Positions 17,652-26,950 of a DNA stretch of 64,000 nucleotides are shown here, piece by piece. The DNA comes from Leisingera sp. SS27 (GTDB lineage Bacteria; Pseudomonadota; Alphaproteobacteria; Rhodobacterales; Rhodobacteraceae), in contig NZ_JAQNCY010000001.1 in the NCBI RefSeq assembly GCF_028368855.1, forward strand, positions 496,001-560,000, in the 5' to 3' direction. Below the pieces are notes generated by a model. The model made no database searches, was not told the origin of the DNA, and saw only the letters and a program-made list of their open reading frames with translations. The position numbers and the translations under genes are program-made. How positions within the stretch are numbered: position 1 is the first letter of the stretch; every line of letters starts with the position of its first letter.

Positions 17652-18857
17652 TTAGCGATGCGCAACTGTAATCTGCGTCACGTCGCAATTTCCAGTCCTA
17701 AAGGCAGCTGCGCAGGAAGTGAGGTAAAAGTTCCACATCTTTCGGAACCGCTCATCAAAGCCAAGGGCTGCGATCCGGTCCCACCGGGTGTTAAAGGTGT
17801 CGTGCCAGCGCCTGAGTGTCTGGTCGTAACTGCTTCCGAATTCGATCGACCGCACGACGTCCAGGCCCGCCTGTTCCACCTGGGCGCGCAGCACCGCCGG
17901 TGACGGCAGCATGCCGCCCGGAAAGATGTGCTTCTGGATGAAATCTACACCCTTGCGGTAGACCTCCCAGCGCCTGTCTGCCACGGTGATGATCTGGAGG
18001 GTCGCGTTGCCGCCGGGCTTCAGACGGTCGCGGACCGCGCCGAAATATGCGGGCCAGTATTTCTCGCCAACCGCCTCGAACATCTCTATTGAAGCGATAC
18101 CGTCGAATTGCCCACGGCAATCGCGGTAGTCCTGCAGGCGCAATTCCACCCGCCCGGAAAGACCTGCCTTTTCAATTCGTTGCCGGGCAAACCTTAACTG
18201 TTCCTTACTGATTGTCAGCCCGGTCACCTTCAACCCGCGCTCCTTGGCGGCGTATTCGGCAAAGCCGCCCCAGCCGCAGCCGATTTCCAGCACATGATCG
18301 CCGGGCTGCACCCCCATCTGATCGACCAAGGAGGCGTATTTGGCGGTCTGCGCCGCCTCAAGACTGTCCTGGCCGCTGCGGAACAGGGCACTGGAATAGG
18401 TCATCGTGTCATCAAGCCAAAGCTGGTAGAACGCGTTCCCCAGATCGTAATGATGGGCGATGTTTTTCTTTGCCTGGCGGCGGTGGTTGCGATGCAGCCA
18501 GAAGCGGAACCGTTCATAGGCCCGCGCCAGCCCCTGGCCCGGAAACCCGTCATAGACGGTATCCGCCCCCATGTGCACGAGATCCATAAAGGCCTGCAGG
18601 TCGGAAGTGCTCCACCAGCCTTCGAGATAGGCATCCGAGAAGCCGAGATCGCCCTCGCGGATCAGGCGGGCAAAGCAATCGGGGTGGTGGATGATCAGAT
18701 CCGCCGCGGGACCCGGCTTGCGTCCCCTGGCAGTGAAAATGCGCCCGTCCGGCAGCTGAATATCCAGCTGCCCGACCTCCATGGCCTTTACCTTGGCAAA
18801 CACTGCCGGAAAGTAGCGCGGCAGGTCTTTCTGGCCCTCAACGGACGTGAACTTCAT
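17652..18857 (-). CDS. cfa: Cyclopropane-fatty-acyl-phospholipid synthase
   Basis: SAM-dependent methyltransferase of 401 residues that adds a methylene bridge to unsaturated acyl chains of membrane phospholipids. The SAM-binding motif is VLEIGCGWGGFAEYAA (near residue 190), preceded by the family segment NIAHHYDLGNAFYQLWLD. In R. sphaeroides the photolyase gene and cfa are neighbours in the singlet-oxygen/sigma-E response, and the same order is seen here with an 81-base gap. I could not find a convincing sigma-E promoter by eye. It leads into trgA after 28 bases. Confidence 0.93.
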   Translation of the reverse strand: MKFTSVEGQKDLPRYFPAVFAKVKAMEVGQLDIQLPDGRIFTARGRKPGPAADLIIHHPDCFARLIREGDLGFSDAYLEGWWSTSDLQAFMDLVHMGADTVYDGFPGQGLARAYERFRFWLHRNHRRQAKKNIAHHYDLGNAFYQLWLDDTMTYSSALFRSGQDSLEAAQTAKYASLVDQMGVQPGDHVLEIGCGWGGFAEYAAKERGLKVTGLTISKEQLRFARQRIEKAGLSGRVELRLQDYRDCRGQFDGIASIEMFEAVGEKYWPAYFGAVRDRLKPGGNATLQIITVADRRWEVYRKGVDFIQKHIFPGGMLPSPAVLRAQVEQAGLDVVRSIEFGSSYDQTLRRWHDTFNTRWDRIAALGFDERFRKMWNFYLTSCAAAFRTGNCDVTQITVAHR

Positions 18858-18938
18858 TCGCTTCCCCCTGTGCAGGAAACAGGCGTGCTATGGGAAAAAG
18901 CTAGGCCGCAGGGGGCTTTGAGGCAAGGAAACTATGCG

Positions 18939-20363
18939 TCATCGGTCTTCACGGCTGTCGTGATAGGCGTTGAGCGCCCGGTCCCGGCCTGTCTGAAGGC
19001 TGATGACCGGCTCTGCCCGCGCCTCGTCCGGTGACAGGCCCCAGGACAGCGGTGCTGCGTCATAAAAATCAAGCGCGGTCTGCGGCGGATTTCCCCGGCC
19101 TTCGGCAATCCAGCGGCGGGTGTAGGCGCCATCAGGGTCGAATTTGTCCAGCTGGCCCGACGGGTTGAACACGCGGAAGAAGGGCGAAGCATCAGGGCCG
19201 GAGCCCGCAACCCACTGCCAGCCCATAGCGTTGGAGGCCGGATCCCAGTCCACCAGCGTGTCGGCAAACCAGCCCATGCCGATTTTCCAATGCGTCATCA
19301 GATGCTTAGTGAGGAAACTTGCCGCGATCATCCGGGCCCGGTTGTGCATCTTTCCGGTCACGAAAAGCTCCCGCATGGCGGCATCGACAAAGCCGTATCC
19401 GGTCCGGCCCCGCTGCCAGGCCTGCACTTTCGGGGTTACCTCCTGCAACCATGGGAAATCCTGCCATTCCTCCCGCCAGCTGTCAGTCAGAATATGCGGT
19501 GAATTGTACATCAGGTGATAAGCAAACTCGCGCCAGACCACCTCCTTCAGGAAGGTCTCGCCCCCGTGGCTGGCCTGCTCCATGGCTGCGCGGCCCCGGT
19601 GCCAAAGGCGGTGCGGGCTGATTTCGCCCCAGGCGAGGTTTTCCGACAGGCCGGAGGTTGCGTCCTCGCCCGGAAAGTCACGGCGGTCCTTGTAGGCAAA
19701 GACCTTGTCTTCCAGGAATTCATCCAGCCGCGCCTGCGCCGCAGCCTCCCCCACGCGGCAATAGCGCGCCACAACTTCGGCGCCGCGGCGCATGGCGGCG
19801 CCCAAGTTCCACGCAGCCAGGTCATCACTGTCAGGCCATCTGTCCGGAGCGGGCAGCTTGCCCGGCGCAGGCAGCAGCCTGTCCACGTCGCGCACCCGCA
19901 CGGATTTCCAGAACGGGGTAAAGACCTTGTACATGCCGCCGGTCTTGGTTTCGACAGACCAGGGCTCAAACAGCAGCCGCCCGCCGTGGGACTTGGCCGC
20001 AATCCCCTGGGCCTTCAGCTGTTGCTTGACCTCCGTGTCACGGGTTATGGCCTGCGGATCGTAGAGGCGGGACCAGTGAACGGCCCCTGCCCCGGTTTCC
20101 TTGATAAGTTCCTGAAGCTCCGCCAGCGCTTCGCCGCGGCGCAGGATCAGGCGCGACCCGGCCTTTTCCAGCTCTCGCGCGAAATGCTCCAGCCCCAGTC
20201 CGAGGCGGAACTTGGGTGCGGCGCCCAGCGTCTCGTCCTGTTTGTCGAGGATGTAAACAGGCAGCACAGCTGCGCCGCTGTTCACAGCAGCCGTGAGGGC
20301 CGGATTGTCTGCCAGGCGGAGGTCCCGCCTGATCCACCAGATGACCGGGGCATGGCTGCTCAT
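18939..20363 (-). CDS. phr: Deoxyribodipyrimidine photolyase (class I)
   Basis: DNA photolyase of 474 residues. The N-terminal antenna domain begins VIWWIRRDLRLADNPAL; the C-terminal FAD domain contains VVWREFAYHLMYNSP, MRELFVTGKMHNRARMI and NAMGWQWVAGSGPDASPFFR, which are photolyase signatures. It repairs cyclobutane pyrimidine dimers using blue light. It starts 24 bases after the desulfurase-like gene and is followed by cfa, the order known for the R. sphaeroides phrA-cfaA stress genes. CPD specificity is inferred from class. Confidence 0.94.
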   Translation of the reverse strand: MSSHAPVIWWIRRDLRLADNPALTAAVNSGAAVLPVYILDKQDETLGAAPKFRLGLGLEHFARELEKAGSRLILRRGEALAELQELIKETGAGAVHWSRLYDPQAITRDTEVKQQLKAQGIAAKSHGGRLLFEPWSVETKTGGMYKVFTPFWKSVRVRDVDRLLPAPGKLPAPDRWPDSDDLAAWNLGAAMRRGAEVVARYCRVGEAAAQARLDEFLEDKVFAYKDRRDFPGEDATSGLSENLAWGEISPHRLWHRGRAAMEQASHGGETFLKEVVWREFAYHLMYNSPHILTDSWREEWQDFPWLQEVTPKVQAWQRGRTGYGFVDAAMRELFVTGKMHNRARMIAASFLTKHLMTHWKIGMGWFADTLVDWDPASNAMGWQWVAGSGPDASPFFRVFNPSGQLDKFDPDGAYTRRWIAEGRGNPPQTALDFYDAAPLSWGLSPDEARAEPVISLQTGRDRALNAYHDSREDR

Positions 20364-20387
20364 GTCTTTGTCCTTGTGCGGTTCCTG

Positions 20388-21611
20388 TTACAGCACCCGG
20401 TCCAAGGCCTCGATCAGCTTGGCGACCTCCGCCTCGGACGTGTAGTGCGTGAAGCTGATACGCAGCACGCCTTCGGCTGGATCAATGCCCATCGCCTCCA
20501 GCGCGCGCACGGCGTAGAAATCGCCGCCGCCGGCCATGATGCCGTGCTCTGCCAGCTGTGCCGCAACGGGTTCAGCTGTGCGGTTGAGGGCCAGGGCCAC
20601 GGTGGGCGCGCGGTTTTCGGCGGTGGACGGGCCCAGCAGGTGCAGATCGTTGCGGTCCTTCACTGCGTCCAGCAGCGGCTGCAGCAGCTTGATCTCATGC
20701 GCGCGCATCAGATCGTGGACAAAGGCGCCGGTTTCGGAGGCGCTGCCGCTGTGGCCGTGATGAGCCGCCAGCGCCTCAAAATAATCTGCCATGCCAGCGG
20801 AGGCGGCCACCTGGGCGTGGTCGGGGCCGGCCGGGGTGAAACGTTTATAGAGATCGCCCGCATTGAAGTAATGCGCCTGGTTCGGCAGCAGCGCGCCCAG
20901 CGCCCGGCGGATCACCATGACGCCCTGATGGGGGCCGTAAGTCTTGTAGGAGGAGAACAGGTAGATGTCGGCACCCAGTTCGTCGACATTGGGCAGCCCG
21001 TGCGGCGCATAGGAGACACCATCGACGCAGACAAAGGCGCCTGCGGCATGGGCCAGCGCGGTGATCTCCGCCACCGGATTGATCTCTCCCACCACGTTGG
21101 AGCAATGCGGGAAGCAGACCAGGCGGACGTTTTCATCCAGCAGGTTTTCCAGCTGCGCTGTATCCAGATGGCCAGTTTGCGGATCCAGCTGCCATTCGCG
21201 GACTTCGATGCCTTCCTCAGCCAGCCGCCGCCAGGGGCCGGTATTGGCCTCATGGTCCTGGTTGGTGACGATGATTGCTTCGCCCGGCTTCATCATCTTG
21301 CGGAAGGCCTGCGCCAGCACATAGGTGTTCTGGGTGGTCGAGGGGCCAAAGCTCAGCTCATCCGTGGCGACGCCCATCAGCGCGGCCAGGCGGGCGCGGG
21401 CCTCGTCCATTTCCGCGCCGCCAAGGCGGGACGCCTCGTAGGGTGCGTAGGGCTGCACCTTGCGCTGGGTGTAAAAGCGGGTCAGCCGGTCTATCACATG
21501 ACGGCAGGTGTAGGACCCGCCCGCGTTTTCAAAGAACGCCTGCCCGTTCAGGCTGGGTTCTGCAAAGGCGGGGAACTGTGCCCGGACGAAATCAATATCC
21601 AAAACGCTCAT
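20388..21611 (-). CDS. Cysteine desulfurase-like aminotransferase class V protein
   Basis: PLP enzyme of 407 residues, similar to the SufS-like VC1184 subfamily. The PLP lysine lies in YLFSSYKTYGPHQGVM, a substrate motif in FENAGGSYTCRHVID, and the C-terminal region has GVLRISFTHYTSEAEVAKLI. Some relatives release sulfur from cysteine, others act on different amino acids, so desulfurase activity is not proven. ATG 21611 has GGAG eight bases upstream; the frame extends 52 codons further but without a ribosome binding site. First gene of the minus-strand run that continues to phr, cfa and trgAB. Confidence 0.82.
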   Translation of the reverse strand: MSVLDIDFVRAQFPAFAEPSLNGQAFFENAGGSYTCRHVIDRLTRFYTQRKVQPYAPYEASRLGGAEMDEARARLAALMGVATDELSFGPSTTQNTYVLAQAFRKMMKPGEAIIVTNQDHEANTGPWRRLAEEGIEVREWQLDPQTGHLDTAQLENLLDENVRLVCFPHCSNVVGEINPVAEITALAHAAGAFVCVDGVSYAPHGLPNVDELGADIYLFSSYKTYGPHQGVMVIRRALGALLPNQAHYFNAGDLYKRFTPAGPDHAQVAASAGMADYFEALAAHHGHSGSASETGAFVHDLMRAHEIKLLQPLLDAVKDRNDLHLLGPSTAENRAPTVALALNRTAEPVAAQLAEHGIMAGGGDFYAVRALEAMGIDPAEGVLRISFTHYTSEAEVAKLIEALDRVL

Positions 21612-21872
21612 CGCGTGTCTCCTCAATCGCTGCGGTTCAGGGGGCGACCGGCACATGCCAGGGATCACCCCGAACATGGCAGGTCTTCCAGCCGAGCCGC
21701 GCTCCCGCACAAGGATTGAGGGATCGCAGGCAGCCCTGCAAGGCGCAAAAGACCTGACAGGACGCAAGGGTCGTAACGTACCGGCAGCGGTCTGGTCAAG
21801 CGGGATGGCTGATGCCGGAAACTGTCAGGAGGGCATGGCAGTCTGGCGGCATCATATCAAGGAGGATACGTT

Positions 21873-22253
21873 ATGACCTTTACCCCCAAAGATTTTCTGG
21901 TCTGGGGCGAACTGCCCGTCAGCGATCTGGACGCAGCGGTCACGTTCTACAGCAAGGTAACCGGCGCCGATTTGAGCATCGACAGCAGCGGACCCAATCC
22001 GATTGCGATGTTCAAGCCTGCTGATGAGGCAACCGGTGTTTCCCTGCATCTTTACCCCGGCAAACCTGCAGGCGATGGCCGCGGCCCGACCCTGCATCTG
22101 ACTGCCGAAGGCGAGCTGGCAGACGTGATGGAGCGCGTCACGGACGCAGGCGGCAAGGTGGTCTCTGAAACCATCGAGATCCCGCCCGGGCGGTTCTTCT
22201 ATGCCACCGATCCGGATGGCAATTCGCTGGGTTTTTTCAAGTACAACAGCTGA
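21873..22253 (+). CDS. VOC (glyoxalase/bleomycin-resistance) family protein
   Basis: Small metal-dependent fold protein of 126 residues with two beta-alpha-beta-beta-beta halves. Family signs are FLVWGELPVSDLDAAVTFYSKV at the N terminus (quoted in part: ELPVSDLDAAVTFYSKV) and the C-terminal YATDPDGNSLGFF. A strong ribosome binding site (AAGGAGG) sits six bases before the ATG. It stands alone between divergent and convergent neighbours and ends at a terminator hairpin. Members of this family catalyse isomerisation, dioxygenation or drug binding; the substrate here is unknown. Confidence 0.88.
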   Translation: MTFTPKDFLVWGELPVSDLDAAVTFYSKVTGADLSIDSSGPNPIAMFKPADEATGVSLHLYPGKPAGDGRGPTLHLTAEGELADVMERVTDAGGKVVSETIEIPPGRFFYATDPDGNSLGFFKYNS

Positions 22254-22262
22254 AAATGAAAT

Positions 22263-22288
22263 ACGCCCCGGCAACTGTGCCGGGGCGT
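22263..22288. terminator. Bidirectional terminator hairpin
   Basis: Eleven-base stem ACGCCCCGGCA / TGCCGGGGCGT with an ACTG loop, between the convergent VOC and BCCT genes (10 and 24 bases from their ends). The T tracts on both sides are short. Confidence 0.8.
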
Positions 22289-22311
22289 TCGGTTCTTACA
22301 GGCCGGATGCT

Positions 22312-23952
22312 TCAGCGCGCTTCTGTCTGGAGCCCCCGGAAAATGGCCCAGCACATCAGCAGCAGCACCACTGTGAACGGAAGGCCGGTTGAGATCACCA
22401 TCGCCTGCAGCGCGCCAAGCCCGCCGCCGAGCAGCAGCACGATGGCAACAGCACCCTCGAAGATGCACCAGAACACCCGCTGCGGCACCGGCGCGTCAAC
22501 CTTGCCGCCAGCGGTGATGGTGTCGATCACCAGCGATCCGGAGTCGGAGGAGGTCACGAAGAACACCACCACCAGAATGATCCCGACAAAGGAAGTGATC
22601 CCGGCCAGCGGCAACTCTCCCAGCATCTTGAACAGCTTGAGTTCAAGCGCCGCGTCCTGTGCACCGGTGAAGCCGTCAGAAAGCACCTGGTGAATGGCGG
22701 TGCCGCCGAAAACGCTCATCCACAGGACACAGACGAGGCTGGGAATCAGCAGCACGCAGATCACAAACTCCCGCACAGTGCGGCCGCGGCTGACGCGGGC
22801 GATGAACATGCCCACAAACGGCGACCAGCTGATCCACCAGGCCCAATAGAACGCCGTCCAGCCCTGGCTGAAGTTCACATCCTCGCGGCCGACCGGGTTG
22901 GACAGAGCGGGCAAATACTCCACATAGGCCATCAGGCTGGAGGCAAACCCTGTCAGGATGGCCATGGTCGGGCCGACCAGCAGCACGAAGACCAGCAAGA
23001 GGAAGGCCAGCCCCATATTGATCTCCGACAGCACCTTCACGCCGCCGTCGAGGCCGCGCAGGACCGAGATCAGCGCAACGGCCGTAATCGCGGAAATCAG
23101 GATGACTTCGGTGGTGGCACCGGTCGGCACGCCGAACAGCTCATTCAGGCCTGCGTTGGCCTGGGTTGCACCGAAGCCAAGCGAGGTCGCGAGGCCGAAC
23201 AGCGTGGCAAAGACCGCCAGGATGTCGATGAGATGGCCGGTCCAGCCCCAAACGCGTTCGCCGAAGATCGGGTAGAAGGCAGACCGGATGGTGAGCGGCA
23301 GACCCTTGTTGTAGGTGAACAGTGCTAAAGCCAATGCCACGATCGCGTAGATTGCCCAGGGGTGCAGGCCCCAGTGGAAGATGGTGGCCGCCATGCCCAG
23401 GCGTACCGCTTCGGCCTCATCCCCCGCAGCAGCGCCAAGCGGAGCCCAATCGGTTCGGGCGCCGCCGCCCTCAGGCTCCGCAGTGCCGCCGAACGCAGTT
23501 GAGAAATGGCTCATCGGCTCACTGACGCCGTAGAACATGAGGCCAATGCCCATGCCTGCGGCAAACAGCATCGCAAACCACCCCATGTAGCTGTAATCAG
23601 GCGTGGCTTCGTTGCCTCCCAGGCGCACCTTGCCCCAGGGGGAAACGATCAGAAACAAGCAGAAAAGCACAAATAGGTCTGCCGCTCCGAAGAAGAACCA
23701 GTCAAAACTGCTGGTGACTGCGGGGCGCAGCCAGTTGAAAAAGGCGCCAGCCTGGTCCGGTAGCGCCAGCGCGTAGAATACGAAGGCCACGATCACGAGG
23801 CCTGAGACCAGGAACACCGGGTTATGGATGTCGACCCCGAACGGGCCGATTTGGGTTTCGATATTGTCCTGGCCGATCTCATATTCGGTGTCGATGATAT
23901 CAGCCTCCCCTTCCGGGGCGGGGATACCCTGATTGGTGGTTTCGTCAGCCAT
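22312..23952 (-). CDS. BCCT family (betaine/choline/carnitine/DMSP) transporter
   Basis: Secondary transporter of 546 residues with twelve expected membrane helices. The BCCT signature is clear: FYWAWWISWSPFVGMFIAR followed by SRGRTVREF. Substrates of the family are quaternary ammonium compounds and, in marine bacteria, DMSP. ATG 23952 follows GGAGG by six bases; an upstream in-frame start lacks this. The UspA gene lies 69 bases upstream on the same strand and dmdA-acuI lie further upstream, which makes DMSP or betaine uptake plausible; this is inference from context. Confidence 0.93.
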   Translation of the reverse strand: MADETTNQGIPAPEGEADIIDTEYEIGQDNIETQIGPFGVDIHNPVFLVSGLVIVAFVFYALALPDQAGAFFNWLRPAVTSSFDWFFFGAADLFVLFCLFLIVSPWGKVRLGGNEATPDYSYMGWFAMLFAAGMGIGLMFYGVSEPMSHFSTAFGGTAEPEGGGARTDWAPLGAAAGDEAEAVRLGMAATIFHWGLHPWAIYAIVALALALFTYNKGLPLTIRSAFYPIFGERVWGWTGHLIDILAVFATLFGLATSLGFGATQANAGLNELFGVPTGATTEVILISAITAVALISVLRGLDGGVKVLSEINMGLAFLLLVFVLLVGPTMAILTGFASSLMAYVEYLPALSNPVGREDVNFSQGWTAFYWAWWISWSPFVGMFIARVSRGRTVREFVICVLLIPSLVCVLWMSVFGGTAIHQVLSDGFTGAQDAALELKLFKMLGELPLAGITSFVGIILVVVFFVTSSDSGSLVIDTITAGGKVDAPVPQRVFWCIFEGAVAIVLLLGGGLGALQAMVISTGLPFTVVLLLMCWAIFRGLQTEAR

Positions 23953-24021
23953 TTCGGCCTCCTTCCCTGTAAACTTAAACCGGGCTAGCCCGGGCTTGCA
24001 CCGCAACCGGCGTCCCGTGCA

Positions 24022-24441
24022 TCAGTCGCCGCGAACAACGGCAACCGAAACCGGTGCCATTTCTGCAACACGTCCGCCGTGTGCGTGGAAGAGATAGTTG
24101 CTGACACCCGGAATATGGCTGGCCATGACGATCAGACCGGCGCCAGTATCACTGCAGGCCTTGAGCAGTGCCGCCTCCAGATCCACCGCAGGATCGTGGC
24201 TGACAACCGCATGGCCGGAAGCAGAAATGCCCCGTTTGCCGGCCTGTTCGGCGGCAAAGGCATCCAGCTTGGCTGAAAACTCCTGCGGGTTATGCGCAAC
24301 CGGACCGGGCTGGGGTGAGGTCACCCCCACGAAGATCACATGGGCCTTGTAAAGATGCGCGAGATCCGAAGCCATCTGCAGCGCCTTATCCAGGCGGGCG
24401 GCGTGGGCCAGATCAACGGGCACCATGATTTTTGAAAACAC
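24022..24441 (-). CDS. Universal stress protein (UspA family)
   Basis: Single Usp domain of 139 residues starting VFSKIMVPVDLAHAARLDKAL and ending with the ATP-type motif GLIVMASHIPGVSNYLFHAH (then GGRVAEMAPVSVAVVRG). I chose GTG 24441 because AAGGAGGG sits seven bases upstream; an in-frame start at 24546 would add 35 residues unlike the family. It precedes the BCCT transporter by 69 bases, probably as one transcript. Usp proteins next to osmolyte carriers are known elsewhere (TeaD with TeaABC), where they tune uptake; the same role here is an inference. Confidence 0.9.
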   Translation of the reverse strand: MFSKIMVPVDLAHAARLDKALQMASDLAHLYKAHVIFVGVTSPQPGPVAHNPQEFSAKLDAFAAEQAGKRGISASGHAVVSHDPAVDLEAALLKACSDTGAGLIVMASHIPGVSNYLFHAHGGRVAEMAPVSVAVVRGD

Positions 24442-24630
24442 GGTCTCCCTCCTTTGCTTCAACATTTTGCGTCTCGGGCAAAGCGGCCAGGAGAACGCCG
24501 GGCGCAGAAAAATACGGGGCCGCAATTTGCGGCAGTGCACCCCCAAAGGCAGCGGCGGTGCCGCGCCCCGAACGAAAAACGCGCGAACATCGCCGCGCGT
24601 CTTCCGACAGATACCAGCTATTATAAGGAT

Positions 24631-25623
24631 TTAGGCGTTAACGTCCACCACCACCCGGCCTTTGACCTGCCCCTTGAGGATGTCCGCGCCCAATTGAGGC
24701 AAATCGCTGAGTGCCGCGGGCTGGATCATCGCCTCGAGCTTGTCCATCGGCAGATCACTGGCGATCCGCTGCCAGGCCCGGACGCGGTTTTCATAGGGCT
24801 GCATGACCGAGTCGATGCCCAAGAGGTTCACCCCCCGCAGCAGGAAGGGAATGACGGTGGCCGGCAGCGCCGCCCCGCCTGCCAGGCCGACCGCAGACAC
24901 CGAGGCGCCGTATTTCATCTGCCCCAGCACCCGCGCCAGCATGGCGCCGCCAACCGCATCAACGCAGCCTGCCCAGGATTCGCTTTCCAGCGGGCGCTTG
25001 GTGGTCTCGTTGATCTCCTCACGCGCCACAATTTGCGTTGCACCCAGCGATTTCAGGTAGTCCGCGGTTTCCGGACGTCCGGTCACCCCGGCCACTTCAT
25101 ACCCGAGGTTTGCCAAGATCGCGGTGGCGACGGAACCGACACCACCCGCGGCCCCCGTGACCAGCACCGGGCCATGTCCGGGCTCCAGCCCGTGATCCTC
25201 CAGCGCCATCACGGCCAGCATCGCGGTGAACCCCGCCGTACCGACGGCCATCGCCCGGCGGCTGTCCAGTCCCTCGGGCAGCGGCACCAGCCAGTCGGCG
25301 CGCACATTGGCTTTCTGGCTGTAGCCGCCCCAATGGGCCTCGCCCACGCGCCAGCCGGTCAGCACAACCTTGTCGCCCGGCTTGTAGCGGTCATCCGACG
25401 ACGCCTCGACGGTGCCGGCAAAGTCGATTCCAGGCACATGCGGGTACTTGCGCACCAGCCCGCCGCCCGGCCCGATGCACAGCCCGTCCTTGTAGTTCAC
25501 CGTGGAGTATTCCACTGCCACCGTCACCTCGCCCTCTGGCAGCTGATCCAGGCTGATCTGCTCCACCGCGGCCGAGGTCTTGCCGCTGTCTTCGTCCTTG
25601 TTCACCACCAGTGCATTGAACAT
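24631..25623 (-). CDS. acuI: Acrylyl-CoA reductase AcuI
   Basis: Zinc-independent medium-chain reductase of 330 residues. Features are EYSTVNYKDGLCIGPGGGL and HVPGIDFAGTVE in the catalytic domain and the NADPH-binding segment VLVTGAAGGVGSVATAILA near 155. AcuI reduces toxic acryloyl-CoA to propionyl-CoA during DMSP breakdown. It lies 111 bases after dmdA on the same strand, the arrangement known from Ruegeria pomeroyi and other roseobacters. Although DmdA does not itself make acrylate, the pairing is conserved and serves detoxification and the cleavage route. Confidence 0.94.
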   Translation of the reverse strand: MFNALVVNKDEDSGKTSAAVEQISLDQLPEGEVTVAVEYSTVNYKDGLCIGPGGGLVRKYPHVPGIDFAGTVEASSDDRYKPGDKVVLTGWRVGEAHWGGYSQKANVRADWLVPLPEGLDSRRAMAVGTAGFTAMLAVMALEDHGLEPGHGPVLVTGAAGGVGSVATAILANLGYEVAGVTGRPETADYLKSLGATQIVAREEINETTKRPLESESWAGCVDAVGGAMLARVLGQMKYGASVSAVGLAGGAALPATVIPFLLRGVNLLGIDSVMQPYENRVRAWQRIASDLPMDKLEAMIQPAALSDLPQLGADILKGQVKGRVVVDVNA

Positions 25624-25734
25624 CTTGCCATCCTTTCCTGTACCGCGAACCAGATCCCGTGTTCATCTGGCCCGAATTATCCCGGGGGAGCCGCGGCCTG
25701 CCGCGGCGGGGGCAGCGCCCCCGGCGTTTTTGCA

Positions 25735-26829
25735 TCACCGCCAGAACTTCTCCTGAACTGTTGCCGGCAGCATTCCTGCCGGGGTCTCAACTTCCAACGC
25801 AGTGCCCGGCGCCCAATGAGACCGGTCCACCATGCCTATCGCGGCGTTCACCTGAAATTCAGGCGAGAAAATGGCCGAACCGGCCTCTCCAACCCGGCGC
25901 CCATCCGCAAAAAGCGGCCAGGCGTCCAGGCAAGGCGGGATCTCTCCGCCGATCACCAGCGGGCGGATCTGGCGTTGCGGACCGTTTGCGGCCTGCTCCG
26001 CCAGCGCGGCCTTGCCAATGTAGTCTTCCGGCGAGTTGCAGAACTTGCCCAGCCCGCATTCATACGGCGTGTTTTCGCGGGTCATGTCGTTGCCATAGCT
26101 CAGCAGTCCGCTTTCAACGCGCTCGATGGCGTTGGGGCAGCCAGCCCGCACGTTCAGGTCTTCGCCTGCCGCAAACAACGCGTTCCACAGCGGCATGCCC
26201 AGGTCGGAACCTTCGACATAAACCTCATACCCGCCCTGCTTGGACCAGCCGGAGCGCGCCACAACCAGGTCCGCGCCCTGGAAGTTCAGCCGCTTGTAGC
26301 GGAAGAAGCGGATATCGCGCACCGCTTCGCCAAAAACGCGGGCCATCAGCTCATCCGCCTTGGGCCCCTGCACAGCCAGCGGCGAGACATCGGGCTCTGT
26401 GATCTCCACATCGAACCCTTTGGCAATGGCGATCCCCAGCGCAAACTGCAGCAGATCGCCATCTGCCAGCGACAGCCAGTAGTGATCCGCGGCCAGTTTC
26501 ACCGCCACCGGATCGTTCAGCATGCCGCCCTTGTGGTCGACCGTCGGCACATAATAGCACTGGTCGTCTGCCATCTTGTCCATATCGCGCGGGCTGATCA
26601 GCTTCATCAGCCGCAGAGCATCCGGTCCCTTGATGCTGACCTGGCGCTCGCAGGCGACATCCCAGACCTGCACATGCTCTTTCAGGTGGGCGCAGTCGTA
26701 TTCCAGGCTGTCAAACACCGTTGCCAGCAGCATGTGATTGTAAACCGTATAGCCCTTGACGCCCGCGGCCTCGACACCGGGGGAAAAGGGTGTGCGCCGG
26801 ATGCGGCGGGAAGGAAAGATGCTTGCCAT
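25735..26829 (-). CDS. dmdA: Dimethylsulfoniopropionate demethylase DmdA
   Basis: GcvT-fold enzyme of 364 residues, the length of Ruegeria pomeroyi DmdA, and very close to it from the first residues (MASIFPSRRIRRTPFSPGVE) to the last (LPATVQEKFWR). It transfers a methyl group from DMSP to tetrahydrofolate, giving methylmercaptopropionate and 5-methyl-THF in the cytoplasm. ATG 26829 is favoured by alignment from memory and a GGAG nine bases upstream; a longer frame to 26883 exists. It is followed by acuI and divergent from the GntR gene; the operator candidate at 26951-26974 lies in between. Confidence 0.96.
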   Translation of the reverse strand: MASIFPSRRIRRTPFSPGVEAAGVKGYTVYNHMLLATVFDSLEYDCAHLKEHVQVWDVACERQVSIKGPDALRLMKLISPRDMDKMADDQCYYVPTVDHKGGMLNDPVAVKLAADHYWLSLADGDLLQFALGIAIAKGFDVEITEPDVSPLAVQGPKADELMARVFGEAVRDIRFFRYKRLNFQGADLVVARSGWSKQGGYEVYVEGSDLGMPLWNALFAAGEDLNVRAGCPNAIERVESGLLSYGNDMTRENTPYECGLGKFCNSPEDYIGKAALAEQAANGPQRQIRPLVIGGEIPPCLDAWPLFADGRRVGEAGSAIFSPEFQVNAAIGMVDRSHWAPGTALEVETPAGMLPATVQEKFWR

Positions 26830-26950
26830 GCTCAAGTCTCCGTTTGAGCGTTTCAGGAAATTGGCTGCACGCGGCAGAACCATTGCCGCAAAGGCCTGAG
26901 CTCAGCGGAGGCGGGCATTGCCCTCCCCCGACTCACGCCTTAGGATCTAA

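Noticed and set aside
19515-21719. Plus-strand reading frame of 734 codons opposite the photolyase and desulfurase-like genes
   Set aside because: Complete overlap with two motif-supported genes; no domains or ribosome binding site.
21612-21720. Sigma-E (TGATC type) promoter before the desulfurase-like gene
   Set aside because: A GTGATCC-like stretch is present on the minus strand, but no matching -10 element at suitable spacing could be found.
24454-26847. Plus-strand reading frame of 797 codons opposite acuI and dmdA
   Set aside because: Antisense shadow of two certain genes with no recognisable protein features.
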